From: an uncultured Faecalibacterium sp.
GTDB taxonomy: Bacteria; Bacillota; Clostridia; Oscillospirales; Ruminococcaceae
NCBI GenBank assembly: GCA_900551435.1
Contig: URVW01000005.1
Location: forward strand, 1-62,232
Reading direction: 5' to 3'
DNA: 62,232 bases
Below the pieces are notes generated by a model. The model searched no databases and had not been told where the DNA came from. It saw only the letters and a list, made by a program, of their open reading frames with translations. Position 1 is the first letter of the stretch, and each line of letters starts with the position of its first letter. This document shows positions 43,601 through 52,300 of this stretch, in pieces. A program made the translations under genes and the position numbers.

Positions 43601-43755
43601 TCGTGCAAGCTGTAGTGCGGATAGTTCAACAGAACGGTCTTGAGAATTTCCGTGCAGTTCTTGCGGTTCAGGTTCCAAGTGGAGTAGAGGTTTTGATATT
43701 CCTCGCGGCTGTCGCAGTATGCTTTCAGATGCCGGTCCAAACTATAATCGCCCAT
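40660..43755 (-). CDS. HD-domain/Hsp90-type ATPase fusion protein (unknown function)
   Basis: The 1031-aa protein starts with an HD phosphohydrolase-like domain: HYSLHDSSHADAI (H51, D52, H55), HAAYTHDLGM (HD at 89-90) and a later Asp in MLLRLGDLLDVDNGRF (239). From about 350 it has an Hsp90/HtpG-type ATP-binding domain: FLRELLQNAMDASKIQ (379-391), IEIEDRGTGIS (D450) and TAGFGIGLQSVFLVVD (490-505). About 500 further residues have no recognised domain and are AT-richer. The start at 43755 is set by GGGAGG. No partner gene is present, and the flanks carry repeats and relics. Role could be chaperone-like, nucleotide signalling or phage defence; not provable from here. Confidence 0.8.
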   Translation of the reverse strand: MGDYSLDRHLKAYCDSREEYQNLYSTWNLNRKNCTEILKTVLLNYPHYSLHDSSHADAIISKIEMLLGERVENLSPTDTWLILHAAYTHDLGMVVQWDEIEEAWNDPEFQDYLTSLTKGEDRDLREAVEWLREMEKDKQKDVVWPLKAARSVRLINASYFRGQHASMSRRYIDRITKGLKIDLGHSGLVKGRLIDLLAVICECHTADEERVLKLPFETDGFGSDYAHPRLVAMLLRLGDLLDVDNGRFNAAASVAIGGLPKTSEAHLEKHEATTHLLITPEKIEFSSDCPDEPSYLEARRFVDYLENEIDFLTKYWVEIVPKDFGGFAPRFEKNACSLCICGVPDAEGLAGLRFEITQKKAFEIIEGASIYEDKLVFLRELLQNAMDASKIQLWRDLCAGTYQAWTGEKTEEQLRNLQPYELNEEIYNSYPIKVRLQTDAVGTVTIEIEDRGTGISIETFKRMCNVGSSVSGSKSLKKEIETMPKWLRPTAGFGIGLQSVFLVVDRFEIETNDGAEKLAATAHSNQTGGYLQIKKNGKRPFRGTTIRVVLGPEKFRGMGMRNEAYKYWRLQYDPMRKENFIHELIVLDGVSDSYRKSIFPIYVESTVPSIGKKKLNEPIPVCKKLEKKGEWIEKEEYLLRFEKEKAKGTMPLEVWDKNEFAYARFEFAYEKNQRDCIQFKGVRVNNAFHFMGSFLSMKLDMYGFDTKECLELSRSALTSEGHRKVNQLMSDLRERYLEILFGKLNHLKSGETFGSERHGLYEFWIECSVKQKARITEEQIKTLVKGETQVIKRGENGFELQNAPLNEILLLGENVLFANRESFHNANGLDQERIDQICKQLQEASEKDTSLKNIMIPINEKLVMTARELYKKSVRRVGDMLLASVSLKRVPLELDEETRTLFLKGLGKNVYTFLGFDEIEGLTHMRHIIPALKEYPELHLSEVPRGIGGLEIRRCGAILSPFDREQAKLAETESCDHFIAVVMASDAFQNAVQWTIDHPANDEKRTPEMVKRAYEKLMREYFDVLRPKDDQ

Positions 43756-43867
43756 GGTTCCTCCCTGCGTCGTGCCCGTGTACCGGGCGGTGTGATGTTC
43801 TGCCCTGATTATATTCGATTTTCGTCGATTCTTCAAGGATCTCTGCGCATTCTGTTTCAGCGTAAAA

Positions 43868-43982
43868 CAAAAAGGCTGCTGCGCACAACCTCTCCGTCAA
43901 TGCTTCGCATTGCCACCTCTCCTACTAGGAGAGCTGTCGAGCGAATGCGAGACTGAGAGGTTATTGTACACAGCAGCCTTTT
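43868..43982. repeat. Imperfect inverted-repeat element (REP/MITE-like)
   Basis: The outer arms AAAAGGCTGCTGCGCACAA-CCTCTC and AAAAGGCTGCTGTGTACAATAACCTCTC are nearly complementary across ~115 bases, and the inner part contains CTCTCCTACTAGGAGAG, a perfect palindrome, plus smaller hairpins. It lies between the HD/Hsp90-type gene and the SGNH operon and can also terminate that operon on the minus strand (U-run at 43867). I recall similar CTCTCCTAGTAGGAGAG blocks in many copies in Faecalibacterium-type genomes, but this is not checked. Confidence 0.7.
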
Positions 43983-43986
43983 CAGC

Positions 43987-45402
43987 TCACTGTTTTTTCA
44001 GCTGCGGCGCATAGCTGGACCATGCGTAGCTCAGAACATAGCGTTCATAACTGTCCGCCGGGACAGACAGCCGGCAGGACGCCGCCGCGCCCCGCAGAAG
44101 CTCCCGGCCCACGGCCAATTTCCCCGGGTCGGGCTGGATCAAAACAACTTCCTGTAAGCTGGTGCAGCCCTCGAACAAGCCGTCCGGCAGAGCGGAGATC
44201 TTTTCCTGAATCGTCACCTTCCGCAGCGCGCGGCTCTGCGCAAACATCTCTGCGGACAACTCCGTGACCGGCTGGCCGTCGATCGTTCCGGGGACGGTCA
44301 ATTCCGTGCGCTGCTGGCCTTCGGAGGTCAGTCCTGTCAGGCGAAGGCCCGATGCCGTTTGTGCAAAGGTAAAGCAGTCGGCGTCGGTGCTGTCCAATGC
44401 CGTTGCTGTCGTTTCGTCCAAAAACGGTTCCGGCATCTCCGGGAGCGCGATCTCTGTGGGGCTGCTGTCTCCCAGCATGGCCTTGATGTCCCGCACCAGC
44501 TGCCGGGTAAAGACCGTTTTTCCGCTGGCGTTCAGGTGAAAATTCGTATCGTAGAACCAGCCGCTGTCCAGAATACAGGCGTTCGGGTCCCCCGCCAGCG
44601 GAAGAGTCAGAGCATTCTGAAGCAAAGCCGCATAGGCATCCACATCGCTGTCCGGCTCCACGGCGGCGGCATTCATCGGCGGAAAGTGATACCACACCGT
44701 GACCCCTTTTTCCGCCAGCCGTGCGGCGTATGCGTTCAGCTCGGTGCAGAACGTTTCATCCAGAAGTTCCGCATCAAAACGGATGGGCGTCGTGGTGTCC
44801 CAGCCGTTCGGCATCTGATTGGCACGGCACAGCGGGCTGATGATGTCCCCGGCTTCGTTGAAGCTGGACCGCTGATAGACCCCGGAAAGCTGCGGCCCGC
44901 CGCTGCACCAAAAGCGGAATTTCTGCGCGGCGAACTGTGGGAATGCCCCCAGCATCTGCGCCGCATCCTGCCCGTGCAGACAGCGAAGCAGCGAGAAATT
45001 CCCATCCGCCGCCTGCCACAGCGCCTGTGCGCCCCGATAGTCGGACAGGGTCTGCTGTTGCTGCTCCGGCATCACCAACACAAGGTCGCCTTCTTGCAAG
45101 AGCGGCTCGGAGAGGTCCAGCATCACCCGCGTGCCCAGCGCCGCATACATCCCGAAATTGACGACCCTATCCTGCGGAAGCTGCTCTTCCAAAAGGGCGC
45201 TGTCCACACCAAAGGCGGCGGCGCTTCCGCCCACTAGAACAAGGCGCGGCTTATCTGACGGCTCCGCCAGCCGTTCGCACTTGACTGAAAGCTCCCCCAG
45301 GAACGTCTCGCGGTACTGGGGCGGGAGCACAAAGCCCCAGACGCACAGCACAAGGGGAATGGCCAGAAGACAGCCCGCAAACCAGAACCAAATTCGTTTC
45401 AT
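43987..45402 (-). CDS. SGNH/DltD-like exported protein with C-terminal BspA-type repeats
   Basis: The 471-aa protein has an N-terminal membrane anchor (WFWFAGCLLAIPLVLCVWGFVLP). A SGNH-like domain with the Ser motif LVLVGGSAAAFGVDS and the Asp/His motif FYDTNFHLNASGK follows, then ~110 residues of LRR_5/BspA type (GTIDGQPVTELSAEMFAQSRALRKVTIQEKISALPDGLFEGCTSL). Partners of MBOAT acyltransferases (AlgJ/DltD type) have this fold. It is the last gene of the MBOAT operon and 13 bases behind the MBOAT stop. The acceptor is unknown. Confidence 0.82.
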   Translation of the reverse strand: MKRIWFWFAGCLLAIPLVLCVWGFVLPPQYRETFLGELSVKCERLAEPSDKPRLVLVGGSAAAFGVDSALLEEQLPQDRVVNFGMYAALGTRVMLDLSEPLLQEGDLVLVMPEQQQQTLSDYRGAQALWQAADGNFSLLRCLHGQDAAQMLGAFPQFAAQKFRFWCSGGPQLSGVYQRSSFNEAGDIISPLCRANQMPNGWDTTTPIRFDAELLDETFCTELNAYAARLAEKGVTVWYHFPPMNAAAVEPDSDVDAYAALLQNALTLPLAGDPNACILDSGWFYDTNFHLNASGKTVFTRQLVRDIKAMLGDSSPTEIALPEMPEPFLDETTATALDSTDADCFTFAQTASGLRLTGLTSEGQQRTELTVPGTIDGQPVTELSAEMFAQSRALRKVTIQEKISALPDGLFEGCTSLQEVVLIQPDPGKLAVGRELLRGAAASCRLSVPADSYERYVLSYAWSSYAPQLKKQ

Positions 45403-45415
45403 GCACGGCCCTCCC

Positions 45416-46792
45416 TCAGAACTGAAAATAGAGAAATGCGCTGGCGGTGTTGGCGGTCAGGCCCGCCATCCATGCGGCAAAGACTGCGACGGTCAGCCAG
45501 AACAGCGCCGTGGCTTCTCGGGAGTCACCGGTCAGGCGCTCCGGCAGAAGCTTCAGGCACAGCCCGCCCAGCGCCATTTGAGCGGCGGGCAGAAGGCCAA
45601 CGGCCTGTCCGCAGTCGGCCAAAGTGGAAAGGCTCCAGCCTGTCGGGAGCTGCGCGAGAAGCTTTCCCCCCGCCGAAACGCTGTCCGCGCGGAAAAACAC
45701 CCACGCAAAACAGACTAGCACCAGCGTCAGCCCATGCGCCGCCGGACGGGGCAGCGCTTTTTTGGGAAACCACTTCCGGCAGCACACCTCCGCCGCAAGG
45801 AACGCCCCATGGAGCGCACCCCACAGCACGAAATGCCATGCCGCCCCGTGCCACAGGCCGCTGGCCAGAAACACGACCAGCAGATTCACACAGTGCCGCA
45901 CAAGGCCGCAGTGGCTCCCGCCCAGCGGGATATAGAGATAATCCGTGAACCAGCGGGTCAGGCTGACGTGCCACCGCCGCCAGAACTCCCGGATGGACGC
46001 CGCCCGATACGGGTGGTCGAAGTTGCGGTTCAACCGCACGCCCAGAAGCGCCGCCGCACCCACCGCGATGTCGGAGTAGCCTGAGAAATCAAAATAAATT
46101 TGTCCCGCAAACAGAAGTGTTGCCAGAAGCATTTCGGGACCGGTCCCCTGCCCGGGCGCGGCATAAATGCGGTCCACGAACGGGGCCATGGCGTCGGCCA
46201 GCAGAAGCTTTTTGGCAAAGCCGCGCAGAAGCAGGACCGCCCCCTGCGGGTCCGGCGTGCGCCGGTCCTGTTTGAGCTGAGGGAGCAGGTCCCCGGTGCG
46301 CTCGATCGGCCCCGCCACCAGCTGCGGGAAGAAGCTGACGAACAGCGCATAGTGCCCCAGATGGCGTTCGGGCGGGACCGTGCCGCGCCGGACATCCAGT
46401 AGATAGCCCAGCGTCTGGAAGGTGTAAAACGAGATGCCCGCCGGGAGCAGGATGTTCCACATCGGCACTTCTCTGCCCAGCAGAGCCGCCAGCGTCTGCC
46501 CGAGGAAGCCCGCATATTTGAACCACCACAGACAGCCAAGGCAGAGCAGAACGCCCCCGGCGCACCAGAGATTTTTTCCGGCCACGGTCCGGCTGCGGCC
46601 AATGCCGAGGGCCGCACCGTAGGTTCCAAGTGTGATGACAGTCAAAATTCCAACGGCCTGTGGACTGCCCAGCGCGTAGAACCCAAGGCTCGCGGTCAGC
46701 AGCACCAGCCAGCGCCCGCGGGGCGGGCAGAGCCAATGCACCGCCAGCACGATCGGAAAGCCCAAAACGAACGCAAGTGCGGTAAAGTTCAT
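45416..46792 (-). CDS. MBOAT-family O-acyltransferase (AlgI/DltB-like)
   Basis: The 458-aa polytopic protein shows the AlgI pattern: SFYTFQTLGYLLDVRRG, LQVAGPIERT-like PQLVAGPIERTGDLLPQL, YFDFSGYSDIAVGAAALLGVRLNRNFDHPYRAASIREFWRRWHVSL and the active-site His region SGLWHGAAWHFVLWGALHG. It moves an acyl (probably acetyl) group across the membrane to a surface polymer. ATG at 46792 overlaps the upstream stop (ATGA) with GGGAGG seven bases away. Confidence 0.92.
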   Translation of the reverse strand: MNFTALAFVLGFPIVLAVHWLCPPRGRWLVLLTASLGFYALGSPQAVGILTVITLGTYGAALGIGRSRTVAGKNLWCAGGVLLCLGCLWWFKYAGFLGQTLAALLGREVPMWNILLPAGISFYTFQTLGYLLDVRRGTVPPERHLGHYALFVSFFPQLVAGPIERTGDLLPQLKQDRRTPDPQGAVLLLRGFAKKLLLADAMAPFVDRIYAAPGQGTGPEMLLATLLFAGQIYFDFSGYSDIAVGAAALLGVRLNRNFDHPYRAASIREFWRRWHVSLTRWFTDYLYIPLGGSHCGLVRHCVNLLVVFLASGLWHGAAWHFVLWGALHGAFLAAEVCCRKWFPKKALPRPAAHGLTLVLVCFAWVFFRADSVSAGGKLLAQLPTGWSLSTLADCGQAVGLLPAAQMALGGLCLKLLPERLTGDSREATALFWLTVAVFAAWMAGLTANTASAFLYFQF

Positions 46793-46998
46793 CCAGCATC
46801 CCTCCCGCAAAGCAGCGTGACCGCGCAGAGCGCCAGCGCCGTCAAGATCAGAGTCTGACCGGAAGCACCTGCCGCCAGCAGGGTCAGCACCAGTGCCGCC
46901 CCCGACAGCATGTTCACCTTAACAGCCCATGCAAAGCGGCGGGAAAGGACCGCACAGCCCCCGCAGACCAATGCCAGAACAACGACGAACGGATTCAT
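46789..46998 (-). CDS. 69-aa membrane protein in the MBOAT operon
   Basis: The small protein has two or three hydrophobic helices (FVVVLALVCGGCAVLSRRFAW, LSGAALVLTLLAAG, LILTALALCAVTLL). Both ends overlap neighbouring genes by four bases (ATGA), so it is a true coupled member of the operon. Small membrane subunits also occur in dlt and alg operons; I do not recognise this one. Confidence 0.78.
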   Translation of the reverse strand: MNPFVVVLALVCGGCAVLSRRFAWAVKVNMLSGAALVLTLLAAGASGQTLILTALALCAVTLLCGRDAG

Positions 46999-48785
46999 TG
47001 CAGTCCCTCCTTTTCCATCTGGGTACGCAGGTCGGCGATGACCTGCTCGGTGCGCAGAGCCACGCCGTGGGTGGACAGATGATTGTCCGTTCCGTAGAAA
47101 TACCGGCCCGGAAGCAGCGAATCTTCCAGCCGCGAGATGACCGGGATTTTCAGCCCGTTCCGCAGGTAGGCGTCCAGCGCGGCGATCGTTTCATCGGTAG
47201 TGTCCGCTGAGACGGCCAGCCGGTTGCGGGGGCTGTAGGTCAGCCAGACATGAACGCCCCACTGCTGAAGCGGCTCCCATGCCGCATTCGCCGCGTCCAG
47301 ATACCATTGCGGGAAGGCCGCCGGGGTGTACTCCACGCCCAAGCCGTAAATGGGCGTATCATCGGCGGCATCGGGGCGGTACAGGATATAATCGCCCTGC
47401 GCGTTGTAGCTGGGGGTGTCCACAGGGTTCCCATCCTCGTCAAAGTCGGCGGGCGAGAGCGCATAGCTTCGGCTGCTCATCCCGGCGGCGGTCTTGAGGT
47501 ACGACCCCAGCGCCGAGAACACCGCCGCATATTGCCGCAGGTCCAGTTGGGACACGAGGTCATAATCGGCTTCCATCAGGCTGAAAAAGGCATCGTCCAG
47601 CGCATTGGTGGTGCAGAACTGGCGCTTGGCGGCGTCAAATTCCGGCGAGAGCAGCAGGATATCCCCTTCCTCCAGAAAGTCCTCGGTCAGGTCCAGCAGG
47701 GGCAGGGCGTTCGTGTAGGCAAAAACGCCCATGTTCGCCGCTTGATAGGCCGGAAAAGCTTCTTCCAGCGCCTCGCTGTCGTACCCAAAGCGGGCCGAGG
47801 AACCGGAAAACAGGACCAGCTTTTTCGTCCCCGCCAGACTGCGCAGACGGTCGTACTTGTCGGCCCATGTGCTCTGATAGCTCCCGCTGTAGACCGGCGC
47901 ACGCGCCGCATTGATGTGCAGCGTTTCGAGGGCGGTACAGTCTGAGAAGGCATAGTCCGTGATGGTCTGCAGGGTGTCGAACAGAGTCACGGTCTGCACA
48001 GCAGAGCGTGCAAAGGCGTCCGGTTCCACGGTGCGCAGGGTGTCCGGGAAGATGACTTCCGTGCAGGGCGCATCCGCAAACGCTTCGGCGGCGATGCCAG
48101 TCACAGGCAGACCGCCCAGCTGGGCCGGGATCACCAGCCGCGTGCTGCTGCCGCTCCACCCGGTGATGACCGCGCCGCTGCCCGACTGCTCCCATGTAAA
48201 CTCGTCGGCGGCGTTCCACGCGGCCCACTGGGCATAGAGACGGCTTTTCGGTTCGGTGCGGCTCCCGAGGCCGACGGCGGTCCCGCTGCCGTCCGGTTCG
48301 GTGTTCCAGCTGGTCAATGTGTAGCCTTTGTGGGTGAACAGGGTCCCATCCGGCTCGGTGTTCCAGCGCAGATGACTGGGCGTGATCGGAACTTCCACCC
48401 AATCTTCCGCGTCCCCGCCGGACAGCAGCTGCCCGCCGTTGGCGTGGTAGAACAAGCGGGTGCTGCTCTGCTGGTCGGTCACCGCGACGGCACAGGCATA
48501 GCGCACCGACGGCAGCGTGAGCGTGTAGCCGGACGTCGTGCGGGTCAGCTCTGCGCCGGGAGCATCCGCCCCTGTGAGGACATAGCCATCGTTCGGCACA
48601 AGGTGGAAGCTGGCGTCTGCGCCCTCCCGCACCGAGAGGGCGTAGCGGTCCGCTGTAAAGGCTTCGGATCTTTCCAGCACCACCGGACAGAGCCGCTCCG
48701 CAGCCGGCTCTGCTGCATCGGTGCAGCCGGACAGCCCCAGCATCAACCCCAGCAGAAGGAGCAGCCCAAAAAGACGTTTTTTCAT
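46995..48785 (-). CDS. Lipoprotein with InlB-type repeat, BspA-type repeats and SGNH-like domain
   Basis: The 596-aa protein has a lipobox (LLLGLMLGLSGC), a ~60-residue beta-rich start, InlB B-repeat-like segments (FYHANGGQLL, KGYTLTSWNTEPDGSGTAVG), LRR_5/BspA repeats (LGGLPVTGIAAEAFADAPCTEVIFPDTLRTVEPDAF). A SGNH-like domain with LVLFSGSSARFGYDSEAL and a C-terminal FYGTDNHLSTHG Asp/His motif ends it. It is the first gene of the MBOAT operon and a distant paralogue of its last gene, with the repeats before instead of behind the SGNH part. It probably acts on the cell surface as an acyl-transfer or esterase partner. Confidence 0.8.
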   Translation of the reverse strand: MKKRLFGLLLLLGLMLGLSGCTDAAEPAAERLCPVVLERSEAFTADRYALSVREGADASFHLVPNDGYVLTGADAPGAELTRTTSGYTLTLPSVRYACAVAVTDQQSSTRLFYHANGGQLLSGGDAEDWVEVPITPSHLRWNTEPDGTLFTHKGYTLTSWNTEPDGSGTAVGLGSRTEPKSRLYAQWAAWNAADEFTWEQSGSGAVITGWSGSSTRLVIPAQLGGLPVTGIAAEAFADAPCTEVIFPDTLRTVEPDAFARSAVQTVTLFDTLQTITDYAFSDCTALETLHINAARAPVYSGSYQSTWADKYDRLRSLAGTKKLVLFSGSSARFGYDSEALEEAFPAYQAANMGVFAYTNALPLLDLTEDFLEEGDILLLSPEFDAAKRQFCTTNALDDAFFSLMEADYDLVSQLDLRQYAAVFSALGSYLKTAAGMSSRSYALSPADFDEDGNPVDTPSYNAQGDYILYRPDAADDTPIYGLGVEYTPAAFPQWYLDAANAAWEPLQQWGVHVWLTYSPRNRLAVSADTTDETIAALDAYLRNGLKIPVISRLEDSLLPGRYFYGTDNHLSTHGVALRTEQVIADLRTQMEKEGLQ

Positions 48786-48814
48786 AGATGGACCCCTGTT
48801 CCTGAAACCACAAG

Positions 48815-48846
48815 AACCCCGGAGGGTCGTTCACACCGCTCCGGGG
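48815..48846 (-). terminator. Terminator of the glycoside hydrolase operon
   Basis: ACCCCGGAGC and TCCGGGGT form a stem with U-rich end on the minus strand, 30 bases after the 141-aa gene stop. It separates this operon from the MBOAT operon. Confidence 0.65.
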
Positions 48847-48876
48847 TCAATGAAGAAGGAGAAAATGGCGAATCGC

Positions 48877-49302
48877 TTAGTCTTTGGTCACAGCGAAGAA
48901 GGCTGCGATCATGTTCAGGATCATGGCGATGGCCAGCGCGGCAATGGCCACGACGGCGCTGGACAGATCCTTCATGTTCTGAGCGTTGTTGGTAAAGGTC
49001 ATGATGGCGGCGATGCCGTTGACGCGGGCCGCCACAAAGTTTGCCAGAGCGACGGTGAGGGTCACGCCGGACACCACGGGCAGGATGTCTGCCGCGATGG
49101 TGTTCTTCTGGGCCAGACCCAGATACAGGATCTGTGCCAGAATGGCCACGACCGCACAGGCCGTAACGACCGGGTTCGTGCCCTGACTCTTAAAGTAGTT
49201 CGTGCCGCAGTTGACCATGTAGAATGCGAAGCCAACCACGCTTGCAATGGTAGTGAGGGCGGTAAGGTAAGTACCAGCGCCCTGCTTTTTCAGAGAACTC
49301 AT
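48877..49302 (-). CDS. 141-aa four-helix membrane protein
   Basis: The protein has four membrane segments (YLTALTTIASVVGFAFYMVNCG, VVTACAVVAILAQILYLGLA, DILPVVSGVTLTVALANFVAARV, VVAIAALAIAMILNMIAAFFAV) and a small loop with TFTNNAQNMKD. It lies 12 bases after the anchored GH3 gene with AAGGAGG. No family is recognised; a partner that holds or stabilises the membrane-bound hydrolase is a guess from context. Confidence 0.82.
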   Translation of the reverse strand: MSSLKKQGAGTYLTALTTIASVVGFAFYMVNCGTNYFKSQGTNPVVTACAVVAILAQILYLGLAQKNTIAADILPVVSGVTLTVALANFVAARVNGIAAIMTFTNNAQNMKDLSSAVVAIAALAIAMILNMIAAFFAVTKD

Positions 49303-49314
49303 GGTGTGACCTCC

Positions 49315-52300
49315 TTAGTTCTTTTTGCTCTTGGACTTGCGGACAGAGTTGATATACATTGCTGCGCACAGCAGGGTCAGAACTGCAAAGGCGACTTCTG
49401 TGCCGGTGATGGCGTTGTCATACCAAGTGCGGACGCTGACCAGATGGGTGGTGGGAGCGTAGCCGTCCATTGCGTTGGAGTTTGCCAGAGCATATGCCTG
49501 CCAAGTCATGGCCTGTTTGATGGCGCTCAGCAGGTCGGTATCCTTGCTGACGTTCTCGACGGTCCAGTAACCCCATTTCTCGCTGACAGCTGCCATGGTG
49601 CTGTCACCGGTGTTGCAGGTCATCGTGCCGCCGTTCAGAGCGTACTCCTTCAGCACGGCGTAGTTTGCGCCCTGAATGAAGTCCTGGCTCTCCAGACCCT
49701 GGAAGCCCCACTCTTTGCGCAGGATGTTCATCAGCAGACCGGTGTGTGCGTTTGCGGTGTAGCAGCCAACGCGGTTGAATGCGGTCATGATGCCCAGTGC
49801 ACCGGCATCCTCGATGGAAGCCTGTGTGCCGCGCAGCTCGTTCTCACGGGCCTGCTGCTCGGTCATGAACACGGCCACGCCGGTACGGTTGATCTCGGTA
49901 TCGTTGAAGGCAAAATGCTTGGGTGCGATGATGCAGCCATATTCCTGACCAGCGGTGATGTAGGCCGCGGCCTGACCGGAAGTCAGCATAGCATCCTCAG
50001 AATAGTACTCGTGGTTGCGGGCGTTATACGGGGTGCGGTGCAGGTTCGTGCCAGCGCCCCAGAAGATGGTCAGGTTGCTCCACAGGCTGTAGTTGCCGAT
50101 GACTTTGCCGTACTCAGCGGCCAGTTCCTTGCTGAAGGTCTGGGCAATGACAGTCTCGTTGCACATCGTGCCGAACTTGTAAGTCAGGTTGGGGTCGTTC
50201 TCGTCCACAGCGCAGGGGTCGCCAGAGGACTTATCGGTGTTTGCGTACTGGCCCAGCGTGTAGGAGTTGATGCCGTTGGGGCCGTCGTTCTGGATAGCTT
50301 CCGGGCTCATGATGGACTCGATGGCCTTGGTGGAAGTGCCGCCGAAGCCCAGACGGATCATGCCGTCTTCCAGATCGATCTGGTCCATCAGCAGACCCCA
50401 GCGCTCGTCGGACAGGTCGGTGACGCCCTTCAGGTCCGCCAGCGTCAGGCCGTTGTCTGCGCCGAAGGTGACGGTGGAAGGATCGCCGTTTGCGTTGATC
50501 TCATAGGTGTCGTTGTCCAGAACATCCACCATCTCGTTGGTGGCGGTCAGGTTCTCGTAGGTCTTGGGGAACGTACCAGCCCAGTCAGAGCGGGTCAGGT
50601 AGGTCACGGTATCGGGCATCCAGTAGTTCAGGTCCATATCGGCCAGCTGGTTCTCAACAGCCGTGCCGTTCTTGGTGGTCGCGAAAGAGATCTTGTCCAG
50701 CTCGGCAACATTCCAAGTCTTGGTGTTGGAAGCATCGCCGTCCACATTCTGACCCTGAGCGGCCAGAACATTGTTCACAGCCTCATGAGAGCCATTCCCG
50801 ATGGTGAAGTAGTAGTCGCCGGCGTCGAGGATGTAGTTGCCCTTCGTGCCGATGGCATTATCGGATGTGGAATCCCAGCTTGCGATGTTCTGCAGGTCTG
50901 CGGTGATGGTCAGGGTCTGGCTCTCACCGGGGGCCAGCTCTTTGGTCTTTTCGTAGTCCACCAGCTGGATGGCAGACTTTTCAACAGCGTGTTCCTTGTC
51001 GTAATCGGTGTAGGGGAGGCTGACGTACAGCTGTGCGACATCCTTGCCCGCTACGCTGCCGGTGTTGGTCACGGTGACCTTTGCAGTGATGGTGTTCTGG
51101 TTGGTGTCCACAGTCAGGTCATCCAGCGTCTGGGTGAAGGTGGTGTAGCTCAGGCCGTAGCCGAACGGATAGGTCACTTCGCTGTCGTAGTTCCAAGCGC
51201 TGCCGGTGGAGCTGCCAACGGGGTCGGAAGCGTTGCCCTGACCCAGAACGGTGTCGGCATACCGGGTCTCATAGTACTTGTAGCCGATGTAGATGTTCTC
51301 GGCCTCGACCAGCTCAGAGTTCATGCTGATCTCAGCGTTGGCATTGGTCCACTCCAGATCGCCGTAGTTCTGGGCAGAAGGAGCGTTGGCGTTGGTGACA
51401 ACGTAGGTATCTGCCAGATGGCCGGAGGGGTTGGCTGCGCCGGACAGGACGTCTGCCACGCCGTAGAAGCCGTAGCCGCCGGGAAGGCCGATCTCCAGCA
51501 TCGCGTCGATGCCGTCATTCTCCTTCAGCTCCTGCACTTCCATCGCAGAAGCGTTGTTCAGCAGGACGATGACCTTGCCGCCGTTGGCCTTCTTGGCTTC
51601 AACGGCTGCGGCGATCAGGTCGCGCTCGTCATCGGACAGGCCCAGAGGATCGGTCTGGTTCAGATCCTGACTGGGATCGACGCCAGCCTTACCGGGCAGG
51701 TAGCTGCGGTTCTCACCGGCTGCACGGGCGATGGTCACGACCATCACGTTGTAATCGTTCATGCTGTCCTTCCAGCCGGCGCTCTGGCTGTTCATCGCCG
51801 CCTGAGAAGGCTCCTTGCTGGTGAAATAGCCGTTGGTGTTGGGTGCGACGATGCGGTAGTAGGTCTTTGTGCCGCCCCAAGACTGGACCTCGGTCTTATA
51901 GCTCTCGAGCATGGAAGCCGAAGTGTACAGGTCCTTCAGCGTGGGGTTGATGGTGTAGCCCTTGGCTTCCAGTGCGCCCACCAGATCGACGTTATCAGCG
52001 TCGGTCCCCTGATTGTCTGCCAGACTGGAACCCATGTCGCCGCCCTGAACGGGGTAGTAGCTGGAGAAGCCCAGCAGACTGACCTTGCTCAGTTCATTGG
52101 CGCTCAGAGGCAGCGCACCGTTGTTCTTCAGCAGGACCGTACCCTCTTCGTTCATCCGCTCGCCCAAGTCCTCGATGGCCTTGAGCAGCTCGGTGGTGGA
52201 AGAATAATCGGACTTGTAGGTGTACAGGTCCACGCCCTCGGTCGATTCGGTCACCAATTTCGTGCTCTTGGTTCCCAAAAACTTGTCGATGTCGGTGCGG

